This document shows, piece after piece, positions 20,120 to 29,199 of a stretch of 64,000 bases of DNA; within the stretch, counting starts at the first letter, position 1, and the number at the start of each line of letters is the position of its first letter. Where the stretch lies: positions 248,001 to 312,000 of the forward strand of contig NZ_JAHXPB010000001.1 of assembly GCF_023147505.1 (NCBI RefSeq). The letters run 5' to 3'. The notes under the pieces were generated by a model. It made no database searches. It saw only the letters and a program-made list of their open reading frames with translations, and had not been told where the DNA came from. The translations under genes and the position numbers were made by a program. The stretch is from Brevundimonas sp. EYE_349. Lineage in GTDB: Bacteria; Pseudomonadota; Alphaproteobacteria; Caulobacterales; Caulobacteraceae.

Positions 20120-20679
20120 CCGCGCTTCTTGTCTACCAACGGCAGGCCTGGCGCGTCGGGCGATGAATCGCCGCCCTGGCCCAGGGCACGCTGCATGAAG
20201 ACCACGTCTCGCCAGTCGTCGTGCTTCCAGCCGGCCGCCTTGAAGACGCCAGCGTCGAGGAAGCCGCGTGTCCGATGCAGGGCGATGGAGCCGACGTTTT
20301 CCGAATCGCCGATGACCGCCACCATCTGACGAAGGCTCAACGCTTCGCAGCGCTGGATCAGGGCATCGAGCAGGGCGCCGGCGACGCCCTGTCCGCGCGC
20401 CCAAGGCGCGACGTAGATCGAATCCTCGACCATATAGCGATAGGCTTGGCGTGTGCGGAACGGCGCAGCGTAGGCGTATCCGGCGACCCGGCCGCCGATT
20501 TCGCCGACCAGACGGGGCAGGCCCAGGGTTTGGACCACCGCCAGACGTGACGCCATCTCGGCCTCGTCCGGCGGTTCCAGCTCGAACGTGCCTCGCCCGT
20601 TGGCGACGCTCTCCGCATAGATGGCGGTGATCGCCGCGATGTCGTCGGGACGGGCGTCGCGAACCGTTGGTGCGCTCAC
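20116..20679 (-). CDS. GNAT-family N-acetyltransferase (phosphinothricin acetyltransferase-like)
   Basis: A 187-residue acetyl-CoA-dependent acyltransferase. The N-terminus VRDARPDDIAAITAIYAESV and the acetyl-CoA loop YVAPWARGQGVAGALLDALI (Q/RxxGxG/A type) match the phosphinothricin/methionine sulfoximine acetyltransferase group; LHRTRGFLDAGVFKAAGWKH is the usual C-terminal signature. The substrate is unproven. The GTG start at 20679 overlaps the stop of the upstream peptidase gene (GTGA), so it is probably coupled to it. The longer open frame upstream lies inside that gene. Confidence 0.85.
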   Translation of the reverse strand: MSAPTVRDARPDDIAAITAIYAESVANGRGTFELEPPDEAEMASRLAVVQTLGLPRLVGEIGGRVAGYAYAAPFRTRQAYRYMVEDSIYVAPWARGQGVAGALLDALIQRCEALSLRQMVAVIGDSENVGSIALHRTRGFLDAGVFKAAGWKHDDWRDVVFMQRALGQGGDSSPDAPGLPLVDKKRG

Positions 20680-22895
20680 GCCGTCTCCCACCCCTTGTCG
20701 ACGGCCCAGACGGCGAAGGCGTAGTCGTGGGCGACTTCCTTCAAATAGTCGAATCGCCCGGCCGCCCCGCCGTGGCCGGCCTCCATGTTGATCTTCAGCA
20801 GCACAGGCTTGCCCGAGGTCGTGGCGGGCCGCAGCTTGGCGACCCACTTCTCCGGCTCCCAATAGGTGACGCGCGGGTCGGACAGGCCGCCGGTGGCCAG
20901 CACGGCCGGATAGGCTTTAGGCGCGACCTGATCGTAGGGGCTGTAGCTGAGCATATAGTCGTAGGCGGCCGCATCCTCGATGGGGTTGCCCCATTCGGGC
21001 CATTCGGGCGGCGTCAGCGGCAGGGAGGTGTCGCTCATGGTGTTGATCACGTCCACGAATGGCACCTGACCGATCACGCCGGCCCACAGGTCGGGCCGCA
21101 TATTGGTGACGGCGCCCATCAGCAGGCCGCCCGCCGATCCGCCCTGAGCGACGATGTGCCCGGTCGTCGCGTATTTGCGGTCGATCAGATGTTCGGCGGC
21201 GGCGATGAAGTCGGTGAAGGTGTTCTTCTTCGTCATCTTCCGGGCGTCCAGGAACCAGCCCCAGCCCTTGTCGGAGCCGCCCCGAATGTGGGCGATGGCG
21301 TAGATCCAGCCGCGATCCACCAGCGACAGCCGGTTGGTCGAGAAGCTTGCGGGCATGGGAATGCCATAGGAGCCATAGCCATAGAGCAGCAGGGGCGCCG
21401 AGCCGTCGACCGGCGTCGATTTTCGACGCAGCACCGTCACCGGCACAAGCTGTCCATCGGACGCCGGGGCGTTCAGACGCTCCACCACATAGTCTTCGAT
21501 GTTGTGACCGGACGGAATCTGCTGGGTCTTGCGCAGCGTCCGTTCCCGCGTCGCCATGTCGTAGTCGAAGGTCTGGGTCGGGGTGGACGGCGAGTTGTAG
21601 GCGTAGCGGGTGGTCGTCGTCTCGAACTCCGACGCGCCGGCCAGCGACAGGGCGAAGGCCGGCTCGTCCACCGCGATCTCATGCTCAGCGCCGGCCCGGT
21701 CGCGGATGATGATCCGGGTGTTGGCGTCGGCGCGTTCCTGGCGGGCCAGATGGGCGGAGGTCAGGTCGAGACCTTCGATGAAGCGGCCGGGCGTGTGGGC
21801 GACCAGATCGGTCCAGTTCGCCTTCGACGGCGTCGCGCTCGGGGCCTGGACGATCTTGAAATCGATAGCGTCGTCGGCGTTGGTGCGGATCACCCAGCGG
21901 TCGCCCCAGTGATCCGCGTCATAGCGAACGGCGACGACGCGCGGCTCCAGCACCACCGGCTCGGCGGTCGGTGTCGCGGCGGGGATATAACGGGCTTCCG
22001 ACGTTTCCTGGTTCTGGATGCCGATCAGGATGAACTGATCGTCGGCGGTGCGGCCCACGCCGATGAACATGCCGTCGTCGGCCTCTTCATAGACCAGTGT
22101 GGTTTCGCCGCCGCGCGCAGGGCGACGGAAGATCTTGTCCGGGCGGCCGTTGTCGTCGCGGTTGGTCCAGAAGATCCACTGGCTGTCGGGCGAGAAGACG
22201 AAGTCGCCGGTGGCGCTGTCGATCACATCAGGCAGAACCTCGCCCGTGGCGATGTCCTTGACGTAAATCTTGTGGACCTCGGACCCTTGGGCGTCCTCGG
22301 CATAGGCGAACAGGGCGTGGTCGGGGCTGTGGGAGGCGGCCGACACTTCCGAATAGGCCTTGCCTTTGGCCAGGACATTGGCGTCCAGCAGCAGTTGCGG
22401 GGTCGGAGCCATGACGAAATTCTTCGTCACCGGCTGGCCGTCCACCATCCATGTGCCTTGGCGTTCTACTCGCATGTAGCGGGGGTGCTGATCGCCGGTC
22501 TTGTATTCGACGTAGTAGTTCCAGCCGCCATCGGGCGCGGGCACCGAACTGTCGTCTTCCTTGATGCGACCGCGCATCTCGGCGAACATCGTCTGCTGCA
22601 GCGGCAGGGTGGAGGCCATCATGGCCTCGCGATAGGCGTTCTCGGCCGTCAGATGCTCCTTGACCTCGGCCTTGATCAGGGTCGGGTCGCGCAGAACCGC
22701 CTGCCAGTTGTCGTCCTTCATCCATTGATAGTCATCGGTTCGGGTGCGGCCCAACTGTTCGATGACGACAGGTATCTTCTTGGCGACGGGCGGTTGGGGC
22801 ATCGAGGCTCCGGCAGGTTGGCGGGCGAGGGCAGGGGCGGCCGAGGCGGCCAGGGCCGTGGCTGCCGTGGACATGATCACTTGCCGACGGTTCAT
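20676..22895 (-). CDS. ptrB: S9 family oligopeptidase B, predicted Tat-exported
   Basis: A 739-residue prolyl-oligopeptidase-family serine peptidase of the oligopeptidase B type, cleaving peptides after basic residues. The N-terminal beta-propeller is followed by an alpha/beta-hydrolase domain with nucleophile VAQGGSAGGLLMGA and the catalytic His near EAGHGGAAGRFDYLKE. It starts MNRRQVIMSTAATALAASAA followed by PALA, a twin-arginine-type signal with a cleavage-like ALA motif, whereas classical PtrB is cytoplasmic. The ATG at 22895 is chosen because this signal sequence begins there. Confidence 0.88.
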   Translation of the reverse strand: MNRRQVIMSTAATALAASAAPALARQPAGASMPQPPVAKKIPVVIEQLGRTRTDDYQWMKDDNWQAVLRDPTLIKAEVKEHLTAENAYREAMMASTLPLQQTMFAEMRGRIKEDDSSVPAPDGGWNYYVEYKTGDQHPRYMRVERQGTWMVDGQPVTKNFVMAPTPQLLLDANVLAKGKAYSEVSAASHSPDHALFAYAEDAQGSEVHKIYVKDIATGEVLPDVIDSATGDFVFSPDSQWIFWTNRDDNGRPDKIFRRPARGGETTLVYEEADDGMFIGVGRTADDQFILIGIQNQETSEARYIPAATPTAEPVVLEPRVVAVRYDADHWGDRWVIRTNADDAIDFKIVQAPSATPSKANWTDLVAHTPGRFIEGLDLTSAHLARQERADANTRIIIRDRAGAEHEIAVDEPAFALSLAGASEFETTTTRYAYNSPSTPTQTFDYDMATRERTLRKTQQIPSGHNIEDYVVERLNAPASDGQLVPVTVLRRKSTPVDGSAPLLLYGYGSYGIPMPASFSTNRLSLVDRGWIYAIAHIRGGSDKGWGWFLDARKMTKKNTFTDFIAAAEHLIDRKYATTGHIVAQGGSAGGLLMGAVTNMRPDLWAGVIGQVPFVDVINTMSDTSLPLTPPEWPEWGNPIEDAAAYDYMLSYSPYDQVAPKAYPAVLATGGLSDPRVTYWEPEKWVAKLRPATTSGKPVLLKINMEAGHGGAAGRFDYLKEVAHDYAFAVWAVDKGWETA

Positions 22896-22974
22896 CGGTC
22901 GCTCCCTGCATTTGAAGGTCAAGGCCGCACCTTGCGGGCCTCCGACGACGAAGGTCAATGAGGCGCCACGCGGT

Positions 22975-24759
22975 TCAGCCCGCCAGCGCCTCGACCGACA
23001 GGCGTTGCAGCAGGGCGCCGCCCTGGCCCACGGCCGCCAGGCGGCTGGAGACGTGGCCCAGCACATTGGCGGCGTAGATTTCGTAGAGGTCCAGCTTGCC
23101 CTGCAGCCAGGCCGGATCGCCGTCCTTGGCGTCGAGCCGGGCCTTGGCCGCCAACGCGCCTTTGGCCAGCATCCAGCCGCCGACGACGTCGCCCAGCAGT
23201 TTCAGATAGGCGTCGGCGGCGGCCAGAACGTCGGCCGCCGCATTCGCGTCAGCCTTCTGGTCCAACAGCCAGAGGGTTGCGTCCTCGACCGCCTCGATGG
23301 CCGTGGCGAACCGTTCGACGGGCTTGCCGGGATAGAGCGCCCCGAGGTCGGCGAGCGTCGCCTTCATGTCCGCAATCAGGGCCTTGGCCGATTCCCCGCC
23401 GTCCATCGACAGCTTGCGCCCGACCAGGTCCATGGCCTGGATGCCGTTGGTGCCTTCGTAGATCGGGGCGATACGGGCGTCGCGATAGTATTGGGCCGCG
23501 CCAGTCTCCTCGATAAAGCCCATGCCGCCGTGGACCTGCACGCCCATCGAGGCCACGTCGCACCCGACGTCGGTGGACCAGGCCTTGGCGATGGGGGTGA
23601 ACAGGTCTTCGCGACCCTTCCAGCGGCGGCGCTCCTCCTCTGTCGCGGCGTGTCGGGCCAGATCGGCGGCGACGCCGGTGGACAGGCAGATGGCGCGGGC
23701 GGCAGAAATCTTGGCCTTCATGACACCCAGCATCCGGCGCACATCCGGGTGATCGAAGATCGGCGCATTGGCCTCGCCCGTCCAGACAGAACGGCCCTGA
23801 CGACGCTCCAGCGCATAGGCCAGGGCGTGCTGATAGGCGCGTTCGGCGACGCCGACGCCCTCGACTCCGACAGCCAGGCGGGCGGCGTTCATCATCACGA
23901 ACATGTGGGCCAAGCCTTGGTTGGGCTGTCCGACCAACTCGGCGGTCGCGCCCTCATAGCTCATGACGCAGGTGGGCGAGGCGTGGATGCCCAGCTTGTG
24001 CTCGACCCCGACCGGGCGGAAGGCGTTGCGGTCGCCCAGGCTTCCGTCGTCCTTGACCGCGAACTTGGGCGTCAGGAACAGGCTGATCCCCTTCGGCCCC
24101 TTGGGCGCGTCGGGCAGTCTGGCCAAGACCAGATGGACGATGTTGTCGGTGGCGTCGTGGTCACCCCAGGTGATGAAGATCTTCTGGCCGTTCAGCGCAT
24201 AGGTGCCGTCGCCGTTCGGCGTGGCGGTGGCGGTCAGGGCGCCCAGGTCCGACCCGGCGCCCGGCTCGGTTAGGACCATGGCCCCGGTCCATTCGCCGCT
24301 GACTAGTTTGGTCAGATATTTCGACTTCTGCTCCGGGGTGCCGACCTGCTCCAGCGCCTCAATGGCGGCCAGCGACAGCATGGGACACAGGCCGAACGCC
24401 ATATTGGCGGCGTGCACGGTCTCATAGGCGGCCAGCTCCAGCGCCTTGGGCAATGCTTGGCCTCCGGCCTCGGCCGGGGCGGACAGGCCGGTCCAGCCGC
24501 CGGCGGCGAACTGGCGATAGGCGTCGGCGAAACCCGGCGCGGCGGTGACGGCGCCGTTGGCGTAGGTCGAGCCCTGCTGGTCGCCGATGCGGTTCAGGGG
24601 CGCCAGCACCTCTTCGGAAAACTGGCCGGCGGCCTCGATCACGGCCGCGGCGACATCGGCGTCGTAGTCGGGAAAGGCGCCGGTCGCGGCGACGTCGGCC
24701 ATGCCGGCGACGGCTTCCAGGGTGAAGGCCAAGTCTCGAACGGGCGCGCGGTAGGTCAT
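22975..24759 (-). CDS. acyl-CoA dehydrogenase (long form, DmdC/AidB-like C-terminal domain)
   Basis: A 594-residue FAD-dependent acyl-CoA dehydrogenase. Visible motifs are GAMVLTEPGAGSDLGALTAT (FAD/substrate loop), GQKIFITWGDHD, and the catalytic Glu region PIYEGTNGIQAMDLVGRK; an extra C-terminal helical domain (about residues 470-594) places it in the long-form group with 3-methylmercaptopropionyl-CoA dehydrogenase-like enzymes. The substrate cannot be named. The start MTYRAPVRDLAFTLEAVAG is the usual N-terminus of this group; an ATG 12 bases upstream is possible. Confidence 0.9.
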   Translation of the reverse strand: MTYRAPVRDLAFTLEAVAGMADVAATGAFPDYDADVAAAVIEAAGQFSEEVLAPLNRIGDQQGSTYANGAVTAAPGFADAYRQFAAGGWTGLSAPAEAGGQALPKALELAAYETVHAANMAFGLCPMLSLAAIEALEQVGTPEQKSKYLTKLVSGEWTGAMVLTEPGAGSDLGALTATATPNGDGTYALNGQKIFITWGDHDATDNIVHLVLARLPDAPKGPKGISLFLTPKFAVKDDGSLGDRNAFRPVGVEHKLGIHASPTCVMSYEGATAELVGQPNQGLAHMFVMMNAARLAVGVEGVGVAERAYQHALAYALERRQGRSVWTGEANAPIFDHPDVRRMLGVMKAKISAARAICLSTGVAADLARHAATEEERRRWKGREDLFTPIAKAWSTDVGCDVASMGVQVHGGMGFIEETGAAQYYRDARIAPIYEGTNGIQAMDLVGRKLSMDGGESAKALIADMKATLADLGALYPGKPVERFATAIEAVEDATLWLLDQKADANAAADVLAAADAYLKLLGDVVGGWMLAKGALAAKARLDAKDGDPAWLQGKLDLYEIYAANVLGHVSSRLAAVGQGGALLQRLSVEALAG

Positions 24760-24878
24760 GGGTTTCCTCAATCGTCTTTGCGGCCTAAGTGCCGCGTCGA
24801 GGCGGGGTGTCGCAAGCGTCTTGGCGACGCGCCTCGTCTCTGCGCAAGGTGACGTAGTGCCGTCACGGAAGGGAAGCC

Positions 24879-25430
24879 ATGGGCGAACCGCGAAATCGAT
24901 ATTCGATCGTGTCCCTGGTCCTGCACTGGGGGATCGCGGCGGCGGTCCTGATCCAAGTGCTGCTGATCACGGCGCACGAGAATACCGAGGGCCCGCTGTC
25001 GGGCCAGTTCGTCATGCTGCACAAGTCGCTGGGTCTGACGATCCTGGCGCTGACGCTGGCGCGCATCGGCTGGCGTCTGGCCCATCCCGCCATCGCCCTG
25101 CCGTCCGACCTGCCGCGCTGGCAGAGGGTGGCGGCGCGGGCGACCCATGTGCTGTTCTATCTGGCGCTGATCGTCATTCCAATGACCGGCTGGCTGGCGT
25201 CTTCGGCCGGCGGCCGCGCCATCCAATGGTTCGGCCTGTTCGAATGGCCCTTGCTGCCCATCGGCGGGGGGCGAGAGGCGGCGCGGGGGCTGATGGCCAT
25301 CCATGGTCTGGCGGTGAAGGGGCTGTATGTCCTGATCGCCCTGCACGTCCTGGCGGCGCTGAAGCATCAGTTCATTGACCGGGACAATGTGCTGCACCGG
25401 ATGATCCCGCTGATTCCGCGCAGACCATGA
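24879..25430 (+). CDS. cytochrome b561-family membrane protein
   Basis: A 183-residue four-helix membrane haem protein. Likely haem ligands are histidines in SIVSLVLHWGIAAAVLIQVL, MLHKSLGLTILALTLARIGW, ALHVLAALKHQFIDRD and DNVLHRMIPL. Related proteins oxidise or reduce quinones, including superoxide oxidase CybB; the exact partner is unknown. A good ribosome site (GGAAGGGAAG) precedes the ATG. It overlaps the next gene by 4 bases (ATGA). Confidence 0.88.
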   Translation: MGEPRNRYSIVSLVLHWGIAAAVLIQVLLITAHENTEGPLSGQFVMLHKSLGLTILALTLARIGWRLAHPAIALPSDLPRWQRVAARATHVLFYLALIVIPMTGWLASSAGGRAIQWFGLFEWPLLPIGGGREAARGLMAIHGLAVKGLYVLIALHVLAALKHQFIDRDNVLHRMIPLIPRRP

Positions 25431-26344
25431 GGGCGACTCCGCAAGAGGCCGCCGACGCCCTGAAGGCCGGGGCCCTGATCCTGCTGCCGACCGAGACCGT
25501 CTATGGCCTGGGCGCCGACGCCGGCGACCCGAAGGCGGTCGCGGCCATCTTCGAAGCCAAGGGGCGGCCACGGTTCAATCCACTGATCTCGCATGTCGCC
25601 GAAGCGGCGGCGGCGGCCGAGATCGCGGTGTTCGGCGCCACGGCCCAGGCTCTGGCCGACGCCTTCTGGCCCGGACCGTTGACGATCGTCGCGCCCGTTC
25701 GTTCCGCCGCGCGGGTCTGTGACCTAGCACGCGCCGGTCTGGACAGCGTGGCGATCCGGGTTCCGGCCCACCCGATGGCTCGGGCGGTTTTGGCGGCGTT
25801 CGGCGGGCCTGTCGTGGCGCCCTCCGCCAACCGTTCGGGACGGCCCAGCCCGACGACCTTCGACGATGCGTTGGAGGAAACCGGCTTCGCCGTCGCCGCC
25901 GCCGTCGATGGCGGGCCGTGTCAGGTCGGGCTGGAAAGCACGGTCGTGTCGGTGCTGGACGGCCGTGTCGCCTTGTTGCGGCCCGGCGCGGTGACCCGGG
26001 CCCAGATCGAGACCGTGGTCGGGCCGCTGGCCGACAGCGGGGAGGGGCGCCGTTCTCCCGGACGGCTGGCGCTGCACTATGCGCCGGACGCCCCGGTGCG
26101 GATTGCAGCGGACGTCGCAAGGCCAGGCGAAATCCTGCTGGGGTTCGGCCCCGGCGTGGGCGAGGCGCGCTGGAGTCTGAGCCCCGCCGGCGATCTGGCG
26201 CAGGCGGCCGCCAATCTGTTTAGGTTGCTGCGCGAGGCGGATCGCACACGCCCGGTCGGCATCGCCGTCTCGCCGATCCCGCCAAAGGGCCTGGGAGAGG
26301 CCATCAACGATCGTCTGAGACGGGCCGCCGGCTTCGTCGGTTAG
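25427..26344 (+). CDS. tsaC: L-threonylcarbamoyladenylate synthase (Sua5/YrdC/TsaC)
   Basis: A 305-residue enzyme that makes threonylcarbamoyl-AMP for the universal tRNA modification t6A. The YrdC domain fills about residues 5-195 (ILLPTETVYGLGADAGDPKA, FEAKGRPRFNPLISHV, VAPSANRSGRPSPTTF). A C-terminal Sua5 domain follows (PGRLALHYAPDAPV), so this is the long Sua5-type form. It follows the cytochrome gene in an ATGA overlap and shares its stop bases (TTAG) with the convergent patatin gene. Confidence 0.93.
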   Translation: MRATPQEAADALKAGALILLPTETVYGLGADAGDPKAVAAIFEAKGRPRFNPLISHVAEAAAAAEIAVFGATAQALADAFWPGPLTIVAPVRSAARVCDLARAGLDSVAIRVPAHPMARAVLAAFGGPVVAPSANRSGRPSPTTFDDALEETGFAVAAAVDGGPCQVGLESTVVSVLDGRVALLRPGAVTRAQIETVVGPLADSGEGRRSPGRLALHYAPDAPVRIAADVARPGEILLGFGPGVGEARWSLSPAGDLAQAAANLFRLLREADRTRPVGIAVSPIPPKGLGEAINDRLRRAAGFVG

Positions 26345-27408
26345 CCGAATCGGGCCTGCATATCGACGCTAGCATGGCGCCCAACGGCGCCCAGACAACT
26401 GTCCAGCCATTCGTCGGCGGCGGCGCGGCCGCGCGTCTTCAAATCGTTCAGGAAGCTCCATTCGGTGTTGAACTTGGTGCGCAGCGACAGGTCCGACAGC
26501 CAGCGATCCGCCTCGATGGCGTGCATTCGAACGTGGCGGTATGGCCCTTGGCCGCCCACGTCGATCTGACCCTGACCGATCATCTCGCCCGCGATGGCGA
26601 TGGCGCGAAGTTCCGCGACCAGGGGGGCGTTGAAGACAATCTCGTTCAGCCGATCCATGATGTCGGCGGCGCTGCGCGGCGTTTCCTCGCGCGTCATGGG
26701 GTTCAATGTGACTAGAAGCACATCGTCCGGCGTATCCTCGCCCGTCAGGGGCCACAGTGGCGGATTGGTCAGATAGCCGCCGTCCCAATAGGGCTCGCCC
26801 TCGATCTCGACCGCCTGAAACAGGTGGGGCAGGCAGGCCGACGCCATCAGGACATCGGCGTTGATCTCGCTGGCGGTGAATATCCGCGCCCTGGCCTGAC
26901 GCACCGCCGTCGCGGCGACGAACAGCTTTATGTCGGTCGCCTGAACGGCGCCGAAATCGACGGCGGCTTTCAGAACCCGTTTCAGGGGATTGTGGTTCAG
27001 GGGGTTGAATTCATAGGGGCTCATCGACAGGGCCAGCGTCTCGCCGGCGCGCCAGAAGGGATTGTCCTTCATCCAGTCCGGCGGCTGGGCGGCGTTCCAG
27101 ATAGCGCTGTCGCCAAAGACGTTGCGGCCGCCCGACTGGTTCACCTCGCGCCACAGCCTGTCCAGGGCGGCGCGGGCGTCGCCTGCCGCCAGACCCGAGA
27201 CCAAAGCGGCGGCGTTCATGGCGCCGGCCGAAACGCCCGAGATGGCGCGAATGTCGAGGCGGTCGTCTTCCAGCAGCCGGTCCAGCACGCCCCACTGGAA
27301 GGCGCCGTGCGCGCCGCCCCCCTGAAGCGCCAGACAGATCGGCCGTTTGCCCGATGGTTGAGCGGTCGCGTCCGCCGGTTGGGGGGGCTTGCGTCTGAAG
27401 ATCGCCAT
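26341..27408 (-). CDS. patatin-like phospholipase/acyl hydrolase
   Basis: A 355-residue patatin-family serine hydrolase. The oxyanion motif is LALQGGGAHGAFQWGVLDRL, the nucleophile elbow is ISGVSAGAMNAAAL (GxSxG), and the catalytic Asp is in YWDGGYLTNPPLW. A C-terminal region of the DUF3734 type follows (about residues 235-345). It lies 33 bases downstream of 3-hydroxybutyrate dehydrogenase on the same strand. That pairing raises a role in lipid or polyhydroxybutyrate turnover, which is inference only. Confidence 0.9.
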   Translation of the reverse strand: MAIFRRKPPQPADATAQPSGKRPICLALQGGGAHGAFQWGVLDRLLEDDRLDIRAISGVSAGAMNAAALVSGLAAGDARAALDRLWREVNQSGGRNVFGDSAIWNAAQPPDWMKDNPFWRAGETLALSMSPYEFNPLNHNPLKRVLKAAVDFGAVQATDIKLFVAATAVRQARARIFTASEINADVLMASACLPHLFQAVEIEGEPYWDGGYLTNPPLWPLTGEDTPDDVLLVTLNPMTREETPRSAADIMDRLNEIVFNAPLVAELRAIAIAGEMIGQGQIDVGGQGPYRHVRMHAIEADRWLSDLSLRTKFNTEWSFLNDLKTRGRAAADEWLDSCLGAVGRHASVDMQARFG

Positions 27409-27441
27409 ATCGCCCCCGCGTCCGCCCCTGCCTGTCAGACC

Positions 27442-28284
27442 CTATTGCGCGGTCCAGCCGCCGTCGATGGAGAAGCTGGCGCCGTTGGCCGAGGCGCCCA
27501 GGTCGCTGACCAGATAGAGGAACATCCCGGTCAGTTCCTCGGTCGTCACGAACCGTTTGGTCGGTTGGGCGGCCAGGATCACGTCGGTCAGCACCTGCTC
27601 CTCGCTCATGTTGCGTGTGCGGGCCTGGTCGGCGATCTGTTTCGACACGATGGGGGTCTCGACGAAACCGGGGCAGATGGCGTTGCAGGTGATGTTGTCG
27701 CGCGCCAGTTCCAGCGCCACGGTCTTGGTGAAGCCGACGATCCCATGCTTGGCCGCCACATAGGCCGACTTGAACGGACTGGCGACCAGGCCGTGGGCCG
27801 AGGCCATGTTGACGATCCGACCGCGCCCCTGCGCCTTCATGATCGGGATGGCGGCGCGCGTGGCGTAGAAGGCCGAGGACAGGTTGATGGCGATAATCTT
27901 CTCCCACTGATCGGCAGGGAAGTTCTCGACGGATTCGACATGCTGGATGCCGGCGTTGTTGACCAGGATGTCCAGCCGACCAAGCTCGCGCTGCGCAAAG
28001 GCGACCATATCTGCGATCTGGTCGCCTTGGGTCATGTCGGCGGGATGATAGAGGACGCGCCGCCCGGACGAGCCTTCCAGATCGGCGCGGGCGCGTTCGA
28101 TTTCGAGCGGATCGCCCAGGCCATTCAGCACCACGTCGCCGCCCGCCGCCACCACCGCCCGCGCCAGTGCCAGACCGATGCCGGAAGTCGAGCCGGTGAC
28201 GACCGCGACCTGACCGGACAGGTCGCCGATCTGGCGAAGCAGCGAGGCCTGATCTTGGGTCGAGGAGTGAGGCCGTTCTGACAT
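27442..28284 (-). CDS. bdhA: D-3-hydroxybutyrate dehydrogenase
   Basis: A 280-residue short-chain dehydrogenase interconverting 3-hydroxybutyrate and acetoacetate with NAD. The cofactor loop is VVTGSTSGIGLALARAV, the structural NNAG motif is ILVNNAGIQHVESVENF, and the catalytic Ser/Tyr/Lys are in NMASAHGLVASPFKSAYVAA and the following KHG. The C-terminal stretch CPGFVETPIVSKQIADQAR is characteristic of BdhA. It sits between yaaA (54 bases upstream) and the patatin gene, all on the minus strand. Confidence 0.93.
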   Translation of the reverse strand: MSERPHSSTQDQASLLRQIGDLSGQVAVVTGSTSGIGLALARAVVAAGGDVVLNGLGDPLEIERARADLEGSSGRRVLYHPADMTQGDQIADMVAFAQRELGRLDILVNNAGIQHVESVENFPADQWEKIIAINLSSAFYATRAAIPIMKAQGRGRIVNMASAHGLVASPFKSAYVAAKHGIVGFTKTVALELARDNITCNAICPGFVETPIVSKQIADQARTRNMSEEQVLTDVILAAQPTKRFVTTEELTGMFLYLVSDLGASANGASFSIDGGWTAQ

Positions 28285-28338
28285 GGGTCCGCCCTTTATG
28301 ATCTTTCGGTCGAGACTAGCGGCATGACGCGCCGTTGA

Positions 28339-29109
28339 TCAAGAATTTCGCGACCTGATGAATATCCAGTCGCTGCCGGTCGATGCGGCCTTGTCGAAAC
28401 GGTAGCCGTCGCGGTCGAAAGCCTTCAGATCCTCGACCCGTTCCACCCGCTCGTCGATGGCGAAACGGGTCATGGCGCCGCGCGCCTTCTTGGCGAAGAA
28501 GGAGACGATGCGGGTCTCGCCGTTTTTCTCCTCGCGGAACTGCGGCGTGACGACCGGCAGGTTCAGCGCCTTGGCGTCCACGGCGCCGAAATATTCCTGG
28601 CTGGCCAGGTTCACCAGGGTGGGATCAGCCTGATCGGCCGCGTCCGCGTTCAACTGTTTGGAGATGCGGTCGCCCCAGAAGTCGTAGAGGCTGTTGCCGC
28701 GCTGGGTCTTCAGCCGCGTACCCATCTCCAGCCGATAGGGTTGGATTCGGTCAAGCGGACGCAGCAGCCCATAGAAGCCGGACAGGATGCGGACGTGCGC
28801 CTGGGCGAAGTCCAGGGCCTTGGCGTCCAGCTCACGCGCCTGAAGCCCCTCATAAACATCGCCGGCGAACGCGAACGCGGCCTGGACGCCGCCGGTCGAT
28901 TCGGGCTCGAAGGCCTTGAACCGCTCGACGTTCAGGGTCGCCAGATCGTCGGAAATCCCCATCAACCGGCGCAGATCAGCCTTGGTCTGCAACCGGGCGG
29001 TCTTGGCCAGACTGTCGGTGTCTTCCAGAAAGCGGCGGTCAGAGCCGGGCAAGGCCGGGTCGGCCGGGGTGAAGTCTAGTCGCTTGGCGGGGGAAAGAAC
29101 GATCAGCAA
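28339..29109 (-). CDS. yaaA: peroxide stress protein YaaA (DUF328)
   Basis: A 256-residue DUF328/UPF0246 protein, known in E. coli to limit free iron during peroxide stress. The N-terminus LLIVLSPAKRLDF and the segments GFYGLLRPLDRIQPYRLEMG and VSFFAKKARGAMTRFAIDER are typical. I place the start at a TTG (29109) because GGAGG lies 5 bases before it and homologues begin exactly there; the in-frame start at 29154 would add 15 residues without family support. The IS remnant ends about 90 bases upstream of this start. Confidence 0.9.
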   Translation of the reverse strand: MLIVLSPAKRLDFTPADPALPGSDRRFLEDTDSLAKTARLQTKADLRRLMGISDDLATLNVERFKAFEPESTGGVQAAFAFAGDVYEGLQARELDAKALDFAQAHVRILSGFYGLLRPLDRIQPYRLEMGTRLKTQRGNSLYDFWGDRISKQLNADAADQADPTLVNLASQEYFGAVDAKALNLPVVTPQFREEKNGETRIVSFFAKKARGAMTRFAIDERVERVEDLKAFDRDGYRFDKAASTGSDWIFIRSRNS

Positions 29110-29199
29110 GGCAGCCTCCGTGACAGCGCGGCTGACATAAGCCGGTTCGCACACGATTTGAACCGGGCGCAGCCGCTAAGCCGGGCGCGCCACTACCGC

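Noticed and set aside
20667..22961. Long open frame antisense to the oligopeptidase gene (764 codons)
   Set aside because: Antisense GC-driven frame; the opposite strand has the clear S9 peptidase with all motifs.
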